Shown: positions 20,635-31,502 of the stretch, in pieces
Numbering within the stretch: the first letter of the stretch is position 1
Layout of the letters: every line of letters begins with the position of its first letter
Assembly: GCF_029873635.1 (NCBI RefSeq)
Contig: NC_080418.1
Coordinates: 11,546,062-11,610,061 of the forward strand
Length of the DNA stretch: 64,000 nt
From: Malania oleifera
Taxonomy: Eukaryota; Streptophyta; Magnoliopsida; Santalales; Ximeniaceae
Direction of reading: 5' to 3'
The notes under the pieces: model-generated
Databases searched by the model: none
The model's input: the letters and a program-made list of their open reading frames with translations, nothing else
What the model was told of the DNA's origin: nothing
Translations under genes and position numbers: made by a program

Positions 20635-21594
20635 TCAAGCTCTAGTGGTTATTCCTTTTGATGGCTCTCCAATAATTTGGTCTTTTGGGTGACTTTTAGC
20701 ATATCTCCATTCTTTAGGTAGTTCTAGATTTTCAATTGTGTTTTCTTTTGAGGTTTCATTATTATTTTCTTCTTTCATTTCAATATGCTCTTCTTTATGT
20801 GAAATATTTTCTCTTTTATCAATTTTAATTTTGTTAACATGATCATTTGATTCATCAAATGTTATGTGTATTAATTCAATAATTGTAAGAGTTCTTTTAT
20901 TGTAAACCCTATAAGATTTACTATTTGATGAGTAACCTAAGAAAGTTCCTTCATCAAATTTTGCATCAAATTGTCCTAGATCATCTTTAGTATTAAGGAT
21001 AAAGCATTTGCAACTGAATACATGAAAGTAAGAGATATTGGGTTTTCTTCCTTTCCATAATTCATATGGTGTTTTGTCCATACTAGATTGTATGGATACT
21101 CTATTTATTATGTAATAGGCTGTATTTACTGCTTTTGTCCAAAAATACTTAGGTAAATCATTTTCGTTTAACATGGTTCTTGCCATTTCTTGTAGGGTTC
21201 TATTTTTTCCTTCAACAACTCCATTTTGTTGTGGCGTCCTAGGTGCAGAAAAATTATGGTTTATTCCATATTCATTACAAAATTTTTTAGCATTTTTGTT
21301 TTTAAATTCCCTACCTTGATCACTCCTAAAGTTTATTATATTATAGCCCTTTTCATTTTGTAATTTCTTACATAATGTAATAAGCATGTCACAGGCTTCA
21401 TCTTTGTTTGCTAGGAATAATACCCAAGTGAATCTTAAATAATCATCCACTATTACAAAAGCATATTGTTTACCTCCTAGGCTTAAGGTTCTAGTTGAAC
21501 CAAATAAGTCTATGTGCAGCAATTTTAGGGGTCTTTTTGTAGATATGTATTTTTTCTTTTTGAAACTTGTTTTAGTTGCTTTCCCTTTTGGCAT
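20635..21594 (-). CDS. Copia integrase, catalytic core intact
   Basis: rve-type integrase core that would insert the cDNA copy into the genome. Within this 319-residue frame the catalytic triad is D29 (HIDLFGS), D92 (RSDQGREF) and E128 (NGVVEGKNRT), giving the standard D-x35-E spacing. After it comes the copia GKC-type region (near residue 165, YELWKGRKP). A charged Lys/Glu-rich C-terminal linker (about 265-310) precedes RT. The N-terminal HHCC part is in the overlapping upstream frame (21525-22127), so a frameshift near 21560-21595 separates the two. A stop separates it from RT. Confidence 0.9.
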   Translation of the reverse strand: MPKGKATKTSFKKKKYISTKRPLKLLHIDLFGSTRTLSLGGKQYAFVIVDDYLRFTWVLFLANKDEACDMLITLCKKLQNEKGYNIINFRSDQGREFKNKNAKKFCNEYGINHNFSAPRTPQQNGVVEGKNRTLQEMARTMLNENDLPKYFWTKAVNTAYYIINRVSIQSSMDKTPYELWKGRKPNISYFHVFSCKCFILNTKDDLGQFDAKFDEGTFLGYSSNSKSYRVYNKRTLTIIELIHITFDESNDHVNKIKIDKRENISHKEEHIEMKEENNNETSKENTIENLELPKEWRYAKSHPKDQIIGEPSKGITTRA

Positions 21595-22140
21595 GCATCA
21601 CATATCTTGCCTTTTATGAATTTTGTATTAGGTAGTCCTTTGACAAGATTTTTCTTTGATAATTTGGATAATAGGTCCATGCTAGCATGTTCTAGTTTCC
21701 TATGCCATAGCCAACTTATTTCATTCAATGCTGCCAAACAAGTTACATTCTGATTTACTAAGTTCTCAAAATTTATACAATGGACATTGTTTATCCTATG
21801 AGCTATAAATAAGGTTTCATTGTTCTTAGAATTTTGAATAACACATTTTTCTTTCTTAAAGGTTATTTCAAACTGTTTGTCACTTAATTGGCTAATGCTT
21901 AAAAGGTTGTGTTTCAATCCTTCTACTAAGAGCACATTGTTAATAGTGAGAGAAGGTTCTTTACCTATTTTTCCAATGCCAATAATTTTGCCCTTGGCAT
22001 TGTTGCCAAAAGTAACATATCCTCCATCCTTTTGTCTTAGAGAGATAAACTTGGTCTTATCGCTGGTCATGTGCCTTAAACTCCAAGTACCACTTATCCG
22101 TTGATGGTGTTGTCCTAAAGCATACATACAATGGAAGATT
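21525..22140 (-). pseudogene. Copia protease remnant plus GAG-pre-integrase domain; protease active site deleted
   Basis: Family members read WYLDSGCSRHMTGD at the protease active site. Here the DNA jumps from the WYL(D) codons to the RHMT codons, losing the Asp-Ser-Gly triplet and shifting the frame (about 22078-22095). The rest of the domain follows: KTKFISL, GYVTFGNN, NNVLLVEGLKHNLLSISQLSD. The GAG-pre-integrase zinc region has WLWHRKLEHAS (H..H) and CDACQKGK (C..C) near residues 140-180. The homologous frame at 44473-44771 keeps DSGCSRHMTG, confirming the loss. Confidence 0.85.
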
Positions 22141-22263
22141 TTCTTGTGTTAGTCTTTGGAACCCAAATTCTTTTAATTTTCTTTGTTTTGTTGTTAGTTC
22201 CATTATTGAATTTCCATTCCCCTTGCACTTTAACATACTTTCTCTTTAGTGGGCAGTCGAACA
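22141..22263 (-). pseudogene. Gag-protease linker with WVPK remnant, frameshifted
   Basis: After the last long gag frame the minus strand has Lys-rich codons and an IWVPK-like stretch near 22160 in a shifted frame. This is the gag/protease boundary of the family. Confidence 0.5.
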
Positions 22264-23898
22264 TTACGTGACCTTTAGTCTTGCACATATACAAGTGGTG
22301 TGTTCATGTTTGTTGTTTGAGGAAGTGCTAGCATAGTGCTTGGCCTCCTTGACAAAGTATCCCATGTATAATTTCTTATTCTTTTTATTTGTCTTACCAT
22401 TGTAACCTATCCCTTCTTTATTTCCATGTAGCCTTTGCCATCCAATCATCTTTTCAAAATTATCTTTACCTTTGGTAAAGTTATATATAATTTTCTCTTT
22501 ATCATCTACTAATATTTTAAGTTCATTTACTTCTAAATCTTTTTTATTCAAACTATCTTTATGAGTTTTGCTTAATTCTTGAGTTACTTTATTTACTTCC
22601 CCTTCTAACTTCTCAATACAAGTGTCTTTTTCTTTTTCAATGATTTTGAATGATTCAAGTTGCTTTAATAGTTCTTTATTTTGATCTTTCAAAGTTATAT
22701 TTCTCTTAGAAATTTTTATGAATCTTTTATGCAAAGAAAACAACTCAGCTTGCAATTCCTTATAGGAAGGCATGCTGTCACATGACTCATTGTAAGATTC
22801 TGTGGAGGAATAGTAGGAGTTTACCTCTTCTTCATTTGCCATGAAACATATGTTTGCCATCTCTTGTCTGCTTGATTCATTTTATATCTCGTAGGAGATT
22901 GAATCATCCCATGTAGCTTTCATAGCTTCCTTCTTTTTCTTCTTGTCTTTCTTGAGCAATGGACAGTCTGGTTTGGTATGCCCTGGTTTCTTGCAGTGAT
23001 AACACATTAGAGGTTCATTCTTACTTTTATTTTCCTTCCTACTTGTCTCTCCTTTTTCAAGTTTCTTTTTATTGAACTTCTTAGGTAATTTCTTATTTCT
23101 TCTATAGAACTTACCTAGTCTCTTAGTGATGAATGCTAATTCATCTTGATCTAAGTCACATGTCTCACTTTGCTCTTCACTAGAGTTGTGGCTAGACGCT
23201 TTTAGTGCAATAGATCTTTTATGCTTTGGTTCAGGATTACTTTCTTTTAAGGTCATTTCATAGGTAAGAAGTGAACCTATGATTTCATCTAAAGAGGTAG
23301 TCTTAAGGTTTCTACCTTCAGTGATAGCTGTAGCCTTTGGTTCCCATACTGAGGGAAAGCCTCTTAGGATTTTTCTAATAATTTCATAGGTAGTATAAGT
23401 TTTCCCTAAGGAACTTAAGGAATTTATTATGTGGGTAAATCTGGTGTACATACTTGATATTGTTTCATCAAAATTCATCTTGAATGCTTCATATTTGCTT
23501 GTCAACATGTCTATCCCATTGTCTCTAACATCAATTGTTCCTTCATATGTCACTTCTAATTTTTTCCATATTTCTTTAGCCATCTTGCATGCCATGACCC
23601 TATTAAATTTGTTAGCATCTAAGGCACAGTATAAAGCATTTATAGTGCTTGAATTTATTTGAAGCATTTTATAGTCCGAATCGGTCATATCCCTTTTTTC
23701 TTTTGGAATTTGTTTTCCATCAACTATTTTAGTGGGAATAAGGTCTCCATCCATAAATACTTCCCATGCTTTCCAATCCATGTGTTGGAGATAGATTTGC
23801 ATTCTCTTTTTCCAAAATGTATAATTATGTCCACAAAAAATTGGTGGACGAGTTGAGGATTGGCCTTCACCAAAGGGTGCTACTCCTATATTTGCCAT
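22264..23898 (-). pseudogene. gag: Copia gag polyprotein, one internal stop
   Basis: Starts MANIGVAPFGEGQSS at 23898, 43 bases after the primer site. The 338-residue first part holds the UBN2-type domain (WKKRMQIYLQ, GFPSVWEPKA) and a CCHC knuckle CYHCKKPGHTKPDC near residue 305. A TAA near 22866-22868 interrupts the frame, which then continues in phase to 22264 with a Ser-rich stretch and a coiled coil. The second knuckle is degenerate (CICARLK near 22275). The N-terminal 230 residues are roughly 80% identical by eye to the gag of the nested element (15744), placing both in one lineage. Confidence 0.9.
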
Positions 23899-23940
23899 TT
23901 GATCTTTTTATAGTTTCTTGTTAGGAATTACTATAACTAG

Positions 23941-23952
23941 GTTCTGATACCA
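23941..23952 (-). other. Primer-binding site, initiator-Met tRNA (one mismatch)
   Basis: The minus strand reads TGGTATCAGAAC, one base from the canonical TGGTATCAGAGC, two bases inside the 5' LTR. Confidence 0.9.
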
Positions 23953-23954
23953 AT

Positions 23955-25874
23955 TGAAATTAGGAATAGCTTCCCAAGAGGGGGATGAATTGGATTTAAA
24001 AAAAAAATAGCCCCTTTAAGCTTAGTTCTTTTAAGTTGTAAATCTTAGAAATATCACAATCAACAAAGTAAGATCAAACACTCAATTTATGTAACAATAT
24101 ATGTGAAAATTTGCTACACGTAGTATAAGCCCTATATCACAATTATTCTTCTTTCCGATGTTCAGTTTTTAAATAAAGTTTCAGATTAATAGGTCAAGGA
24201 TAATTAACCAACGTAGTCCCTTTCGGTTTCCGCAATCAATGCTGATTTATCCAAAATGAATTACCTTTCGGTCTATTTAACAACCAAACATTCATAATTG
24301 AAATTTAAAACAACCACGCAGATTATATCTTTAAAAAAAATTAAAAAAGTAGAGTAGAGAAAGAACACAGGGATTTTTACGAGGTTCAGCTTCAACACAG
24401 CCTACGCCCTCGCCCTTAGCAAAACCACCAAAGGATTCACTATTACCATTCCTTTATCAGTCGGAACAAAACCAATTACAAGCACTCCTTCGGTAAGGCT
24501 AAAACCTGCCTTCTCCAAAAATCTCCCCTCGTTTGATCCAACGATTCAATACTGAAATCTTCAACAAATCTTGTTACAAAGATAGAAAACAAGACATACA
24601 AGAACTTGCTCCTCAAAGAGTTGATTAGTACAAATTTGAGACACTTATGCACTTTACTAAATTCAGAATATGAATTTTAGAATGAAGCTCTTATAAACTT
24701 ATCACCGTAGGTATCTTTCAATGAAAGAATCAACAACTCAATGATCAAACACAATGAGAGATTCAGCAAAACTTCTCTTAATTTCGAGCAAGGATGAGAG
24801 CAATTTGAAGCACTTTTTGAAATTCAGAACAAGAGAGTAAGACAGTAGAATATGATTTCATAATGATCTTGATGTAGAAATCAATATGTCTTAGGGGTAT
24901 TTATAGATGCAGAAAACCTTATTGCTTATTCCCCAAGAATACTCAGAGTTGTTTCCTTATATTAAACTTATTTGAGTTTCCAAATATTTGAATTTCAAAA
25001 ATTATATCTGTTGGAAAATAGAAAAATGTCCCGAGGCAGACAATTGTGAAGTCCTGGCAGTCGTCTATCAATTTAGTATAACTATAAAAACATAGGTAGA
25101 ACGGTGGCAGTCGCCTGTCCCTTAAGTGGCAGTCATATGTCACTAGAATATGAGGTGGCAGTCGTCTGTCCATATGGTGACAGTTGTCTATCCATGTGTA
25201 ATTTTTAGCCTTTCAATAACATATAAGGTGGACAGTCGTCTAGTGAAACCTTCACAGTCTTCTCAATTTTTACTGGTAGTCTTCTGTCAGAGCCTTGACA
25301 GTCGTCCGTCAGGCTTCTGTGTTTGAGTTTTAAGCCTTGTTAATTTGGCCAGTCATCTGTCAATTTACAGACAGCCGTTTTTCCACTGAATGTTTTTCTT
25401 TTCTAGTCAATTTTTTATTTCTCTCTCATTGTTGCTTGGAATATAGATTTTTTTTTTAACTTTAAAAACATATTCCAAGTTTTATCTTAAGGTCCCTAAG
25501 TCTCTTTGCTTAATGAGCTTCAAAATGAAAACTTCATATTTGAATAAACTTAAAGTACTTACAAAAACTTTTCCTAAGTACTTAAAAATTCTTCTTTGCT
25601 CTGAAATTTCTTTGTTGCTAATCTCTGATCTCTCAGAATTATCTGAGCTTTCATCTCTTTAAACCCTCTTCATATTTCTTCATTGATTCAGACTTTGAGC
25701 TCTCATTTTGATCTTCTTTAATCATCATGGTCTTACGGTGTTCAGACTTTGATCCATGCTGCATAAATACTTTCAACATTGATTCTTGAGAAAATACAAC
25801 ACTCAACCGAAGCATGTTAAGTCCTACTTGTTTGTTAGCATCAAAATAGAGTATTAGACCTTGTAAGGCCATCA
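23955..25874 (-). repeat. 5' LTR of the 7557-25874 copia element
   Basis: The 1920-bp sequence starts TGAAATTAGG and ends GGCCATCA (the partner ends GGCCAACA). Going up the minus strand: CAGTCGTCTGTC array 25033-25390, TATA box (tatttata) 24898-24905, R/U5 module 24375-24510 with 'tacgaggttcagc' and 'aaaggattcact'. The first 36 bases at the gag-proximal end are nearly identical to those of the nested element's LTR. Confidence 0.9.
25033..25390. repeat. CAGTCGTCTGTC motif array in U3 (5' LTR)
   Basis: At least twelve motif copies (ggcagtcgcctgtcc, gcagtcgtctgtcc, acagtcgtccgtca and others) are spaced 15-45 bases apart. The promoter-proximal edge lies about 128 bp upstream of the TATA box at 24898-24905. 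Confidence 0.8.
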
Positions 25875-26600
25875 GGACCCTCATTCATTATTGTATCATT
25901 GATGTTTTGTATGATGCAGGGATAGGTTAGGTTACAAATTCACCCCTGCGTCCCTTTACCGGGTTCGAGGTGTGACAACTGAAGAGCTCGTATTGCATTT
26001 TGTTTGTGAAATAATATTTTACAAATTGATTTTCAAATATCTCTTGTGGTTTATTTTAAGAAAAAACAATTGTTGAAGATATTTGAAGTATGCTTGAGAT
26101 CTTTGTTGCTGTATTGTGATTATTACTATTATCTTGACACAAAGATCCTATCACATACACATTCTCACGTACTAATTGTCATATTTGCATTAATCTTTGA
26201 GAGTAGATATTAAGACTACACTAAGCTTATCATATCTTATCATTCGGTAGTGTGTTGATTATATTGGTGCAAATTTGCGTGATTGAGAAGCATATAGTTT
26301 GTACGCAAATTTAATTGTCAATCTATAGTATTCTAGGCGTGGCTTGAAGGGGTGATAATCTAGCCTTGAATGATTGTGTAGGTTGAGGTCAGCCCTGTTA
26401 ATTGACGTAGTTGTATTAGGTGCCGCTCCACCTGTTAAGTGAGCCTATAGTAAAATCCTTGTGCTTGTGAGCTAAGGCCCCGGGGGGGGGGGGGGCGGCG
26501 TAGGCACTTTGCTGAACCTCGATAACATTTCTAGTGTCGTTTCTTTCTACCGCTTTATTGTGCATGCTTAGGTAGATTACTTGTGCAGTTTAATTTCCGC

Positions 26601-26642
<42 letters not shown>

Positions 26643-26763
26643 TTTATTTCATACGCACTAGATTGACCTCAGGTTTGTGTATACTGCTGTTAGCGGATTG
26701 ACCTAGGGGATTAAATTTTAAAATACCAATTCACCCCCTCTTGGGATTACAGTAAAGCTAACA
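25875..26763 (+). repeat. Truncated copia LTR (3' part), plus strand
   Basis: It contains the plus-strand R/U5 module (about 26430-26540: ggtgccgctccacc, tcctTGTGCTTGTGAG, gcgtaggcac, gaacctcgataacat) and ends 'aattcaccccctcttgggattacagtaaagctaaca' in character, at 26763. An (AT)n microsatellite (26604-26640) and a G run (26482-26495) lie inside. The upstream half is missing, cut by the copia element ending at 25874. It is not the partner of the LTR at 29353-31502: the module regions differ too much. Confidence 0.7.
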
Positions 26764-29341
26764 GAAAGTCAAAGAATCACTAACTCCTAACCCATCGAAA
26801 ATCAAAGATAAAAAAATGGTCTAGGTTGTTAAGAAAGCAAACTCCTTGAAATTCAAAGAAGAATTTGTTCAAATAGGAATTACATGATCACACAATTCTT
26901 CCTTAACGTTTAGGATTAGCTATAAGGGGTAGTGATGACTATAGGCTTGGGAAGTGGTTTGGATTTAAAATGTCAAATCTTAGTAAATCCACTCACTACA
27001 CTATTATTACACTAAGAACCATAGACAAGTAAGCCAATATAAAAATTTAAGTGTTTTATCTAATCTAAGTTTAATTCATCTCTTCCATAGGAACTTTTTA
27101 CCAACCATGATCACATTCGATAAAGATTCATTCATTCGTCGGGTCGTATCCTTGCTCCTATCTACGATCATATCTAGAGGATACGCTTTATTTGGGGGAA
27201 GTGAGAAATACCCAAAAAGCAACAATCACAAATTCATATTCTTCCTAAATTATCTTTGCAAAAATTATCAGGACATATCTTAAGCTTGTTCAATCTGAAT
27301 AATGTCCTGCTTCACCTGAATACTCTTCTGAACTTAAAAGTAATTTAATTGTTAAGAGGATTTATCCAAAGTTCGCTTCATAATTTCTTAAATAAAAAAT
27401 CAAATTTAGAGCTTTGTTTCCTTGGAAAGGTGTTGAATGGCTAAGATGATTGCCTAGGTTTCAATTAAAAGGAAAAATCATACATCTGAGAAACTTGTGC
27501 TCGAGCAATTAAAGTTAAAGTCATCCATTATTGTGCCTCTCACACATTGAAATTCATAATAAATGAGGCATTATAGGCTTATGACTTTGAAGAAATTTTA
27601 TTTATGACTTTTTGGCCCGATAAGCCTAAAGCACTCAAAGGTCAAGTTTAAATCATTGAAAATCTTAAAACACATAGATAAAAACTTGATAAATAGATAA
27701 AGGCGTAAAATGATGTTAATGCATAGCTCATAGGGAGCATTTCTCTTTCATGTCTTTCAAATTTAAATCCTTTCATGATTTTATATGCCTTAGATGAACA
27801 TCACTACAGTCCACTATCCATAATGCACCAAATGATTAAAATTGTGTACACTTTATTTCTTATGAATTGTTGATTGAGCTACCTTAATGCATGCTTGTAT
27901 TGAGTGCCTCCTGCATTGTGGATGCAGTGAAAAGAATTGCATGTTGGTAGTGGATTTTAGGTTCTTGCATGCTTGAACTGAATGATATCTGCATGATGCA
28001 GATTATTCTAGTTACTTGCTTGAATATATCAGGCTTTTGTTGCATGTTTATATGGGAAAATGCTCTTTTATAGTCGATATGCTGTCGAAATTTCATGAAA
28101 TTTTTCAAAAAAAAAAAAAAACTATGTACCAAAATGACCATAATATAATGCACGTGAAAATGCTTTTGAAAGGATGAGTAAATCAAATGAATAGATAACT
28201 AAATCTCATCATTAATTAAAAATCACATGCATGAGAACATACATAAGGGAGCTCAACTCCATTCTTAGATAAAGAGCACAAAGGACTCACATGCATCACT
28301 TTTGCTTTTTGAATATTGAGGCTCTTCTTAAAACCCTGAACATCATATCCAACTCTTAAAGGCTCTATGAATTGATATGGAGTGTTCTTGGTTACGGACA
28401 TTATTGTATGCCTTAATATGTATTTTCCGCTGCCTATGTGACCTATTAGGACAACTATACTGATCAAATGCTTTAAATGATTGCTTATACTGCTTGGTTT
28501 GCTTAATGAAATTAATAGTTAAAAGGTATACGTACTTCATTTCTTCTAAGCATGTATTCAAATTGATAGAGGGAGCTTTCAAAATTAAATTTCTATCATG
28601 TTTTGCTCACCAACACTTTTGGCTTGGATCTATTTAGAACTCTTTGCAACTTATGTGATCAATTATGATGATTTTGTTGAATATTTTAAATTGAAATATA
28701 TTCCTTTGCCACAAGTTCTTTATTTCTCCATATGATCCCTGTTTTATATGTTCAATATTCTTGGAATTTATATGATATTTTTACTTTGGTTGTATCATGA
28801 AGTGTGCATAGATGATGAACTAGGAAAATGTTTGCCTGCTTGAACTTTAAGTATTTAGCTTATTATGATTGCAAGCATTGTCCCTTGTACCTAATCGATT
28901 TGTTTCAAAAGGGAAATCTTTATTTTATTTTTTGTCTGGCAAGAAATATTTTTAAAATTAAAATTCTTTTCTCTTGCCTCAAAAACTTTATGTCATGATG
29001 TTTGTTTCTTATGCCAAAATGTTAAAACAAATGAAATTGGGGAAAATTTGTATGCTCAAATAGTTTATAACTCTGCCCTTTTGCTGATGCCAAAAGGGAG
29101 AGAAGTATACAAAATTGGGTATTTCTTTTGAAATAATCTATCTTAGCTTGATTTTTATTCTCCCATGTACATGATTGGTATCTGAGCACATATGTCAAAA
29201 CTTGAATGCTATTCTATTTAAAGATGTCTTCTATTATGAATATGCTTGAACTATAACGTTAAATTTTATTTGAATGCATATTCTCAGGAGGAGTCTTTTT
29301 AGACTTACCCATTTTTGCTTAAAGTATTTGTCATCATCAAA
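26764..29341 (+). pseudogene. 3' internal half of a copia element with a decayed extra ORF
   Basis: No pol motif is visible. Around 27100-27250 a plus-strand frame with SFIRRVV and GYALFGGSEKYPK-like residues, and around 27885-28100 Cys/Leu-rich frames, suggest a heavily mutated Sirevirus-type extra ORF with many stops; this is weak. From about 28600 the sequence is non-coding and T-rich. A polypurine-like word (caaaagggagagaag) at 29090-29105 precedes the main tract by 240 bp, the arrangement seen in the other Sirevirus-like elements here. Confidence 0.5.
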
Positions 29342-29352
29342 ATGGGGGAGAA
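29342..29352 (+). other. Polypurine tract
   Basis: ATGGGGGAGAA immediately precedes the LTR start TGTTGACC. Confidence 0.85.
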
Positions 29353-30789
29353 TGTTGACCTTAGTGTTCATAACTCGTTTTGATAATGACAAATATCTTG
29401 GTATCTTACCCATGCCTTGAGTTTGTAAACAGGATCATACTTTGCACGCAAGGGTAAGGATACAGTGGAAGCCATAAAGATTTTTTTGTTTATATCAAAA
29501 GATGGAAATTGAAGTAAAAGGAAATGAAGACCAATATCTCATTCTTGTGATTGCAATTTGTTGGTCTTTAATAATTTGCATATCATGCATAATAGGTATT
29601 TATGCTCAAGATGCCTTGAATGACCATAGGACCCATCACCCCTCTAACTTAAAAGACATATGCTTATTCACATAGAATTGATGAAGCACAAAGACCAAAA
29701 TAGGACTTAAAAGAACAACTTTTTGTGGTCTCGGTCAACCAAACCCTAGGCATTAGAAATGCCGGGTCAACCGAACAAGTTTGGGGTCAATAGTTTGACC
29801 ACGCCTCAGGCGACTAACCATTAGTATAATGTATAGCCCACGGTTGATCAACCAAGAAATTGGACAGTGTTCACCTACCCCAGCAGACCGAAGTGTTAGT
29901 TGAAAATTGTGATGGTCGACCGAACTAATTGAGTAGCCGACCGTCCTTTATGCTTAGTCGACCAAACCCACGAAAGGGTTCAAATCACATCGTGATTGGT
30001 CAACTGACCCAATCGTTGGTCAATCGAGCCTTGCCTAAATATCAGTTCATTTGCTTGGAAGGTTGGCCGACCCTTGACCTTGGTCGACCGAAACTCTTGG
30101 GTTGGCAAGATTTTACCGAGGTTAACAGGGTTAATTTTAATTAAACCTTATTAATCTATTTCCAAAAAGACCTATATGTCCCCAATGAATATTTTTTTAT
30201 GGGTGTCTATGTATACTCTCTCATTTGTTTTAATTAAGGGATAATTAGCAAATATCCTTAGCGAAAAATTCTCTAAATTTTTGAATATTGATTTTTCTCA
30301 TACTCTTTCAATCTTCCACACAAATCACTTATTCTCCTTTTACTTTGATTTGAAAAACTACTTTTAAAGGAGAATAATTTGGTATACCTCTTGGTTGCAA
30401 ACTAATTGCAACTTGAAGGGGTGTTGATTTTTGATTGTTGTACTCATTTCATACACTTTGTTGAAGCTTATTACTCTCATTTTGAATTATCTGAATTGGA
30501 TTTTTAGAGAGTAAGTTAAGATTTTTTCCACTATATTTTACTGATAAATATTTGTTTGGGAAAAGCTAATATTTTCTTGTGAATCTTAGCATCCATATTG
30601 CAAGATTCAGAAGCTTGCATATTATTCTTTTGATAAAACCTTTGCAAGCTTAAACCCTAGTATCTATTGTGCTTAATATTTGATAAAATATTTTCGGATA
30701 CTTGCTTAGGGTTTCTAAGGTCCTTTGATTATTCATTTGTTGAACATATATATTATCTTGAATCAAAGGTATTACTCTCACGTTTATAC

Positions 30790-30846
<57 letters not shown>

Positions 30847-31502
30847 TTGGTTGAGAGTTGACATATAGCTTGACCTATTCTCACTTGATCATAAATTACT
30901 ATTATCTGTGAGTGCATTGATTGTGCATATTGTGGTACATATCTGGTTATGTAAGAAGTACTAGTATTGTATGCAAAATTCTTATTATCTGTTGTATTCT
31001 AGGCATAGCCTGAGGTGGGTATTCTCTGTCCCTTTAAGGAGAGGTTGTAAAGGTTGGGGTTAGCCCTGTGAATGTTATATGGGGTATTTCCTCGCCCAGT
31101 AAGGAGAGGATAGCGTAATTGGTGCCGCTCCACCCGTAAGTGGGCAAGGTTTAGTGGAATACTCATAGTTGGTGTAGCTTGAGGTAGGGACGTAGGCACA
31201 GTTGCCGAACCCCGATAACATATCTAGTGTTATCTCTTACTTTATCTACTTTACTTTCCAGAATTTGCTTGGTGAAATTTATGTGCTGAATTTATTGCAT
31301 TAAACTGTTAAATATTTATTTTTGTTTGTTTAGAAATACTAGAAGCATACACTTGTGCAAATCAATTGCTTCTTCATCTAACTATAAATTCAATACTTGT
31401 TATAGACAGACTCTAGGTTATAATATACTAATTGCGAAATATTTGACCTAGAATTTTTAAGTCTCCAATTTACCCCCTCTTGGGATTACACCAAAGTCAA
31501 CA
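29353..31502 (+). repeat. 3' LTR of a plus-strand Sirevirus-like copia element
   Basis: The 2150-bp sequence starts TGTTGACC and ends AGTCAACA, preceded by the polypurine tract. An array of GGTCGACCGAAC-like motifs lies at 29728-30096. A weak TATA-like stretch (ctatgtatac) is at 30207-30216, and the R/U5 module is at 31110-31235 (ggtgccgctccaccc, gggacgtaggcacag, gaaccccgataacat). A (CATA)n-(TA)n-(CA)n microsatellite is at 30787-30846. No primer site follows, consistent with a 3' LTR. Confidence 0.85.
29728..30096. repeat. GGTCGACCGAAC-type motif array in U3
   Basis: At least twelve degenerate copies are present, including ggtcaaccaaac, ggtcaaccgaac, ggtcgaccgaac, agtcgaccaaac, ggtcaactgacc, ggccgaccctt and ggtcgaccgaaa. 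They are mostly palindromic about a TCGA centre and fall in the enhancer part of the LTR. Confidence 0.8.

Larger units (their letters stand above)
7557..25874 (-). mobile_element. Sirevirus-like Ty1/copia retrotransposon carrying a nested element
   Basis: In transcription order on the minus strand: 5' LTR (25874-23955), primer site (23952-23941), gag, protease/GAG-pre-integrase, integrase, reverse transcriptase, RNase H, a motif array, an extra ORF, polypurine-like motifs, and a 3' LTR (9248 down to 7557, truncated). The element is about 10.9 kb without the nested copy at 10461-17897. The copia order (integrase before RT) is clear. Long LTRs, repeated polypurine motifs and the extra ORF fit Sirevirus/Maximus. 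Stops, frameshifts and a protease deletion make it inactive. The distal LTR end was lost to a gypsy LTR, so the target duplication cannot be tested. Confidence 0.85.

Noticed and set aside
3281-26495. G runs (3281-3293, 6320-6385, 26482-26495) as G-quadruplex elements
   Set aside because: They are single homopolymers or lie in suspected low-quality sequence, and the run at 26482 interrupts the R/U5 module where relatives have 'aaggcggggacgtaggc', so base-calling or slippage is likelier.
25875-31502. 25875-26763 and 29353-31502 as the two LTRs of one element
   Set aside because: Their R/U5 regions and ends differ too much (cagtaaagctaaca against accaaagtcaaca), and no primer site follows 26763.
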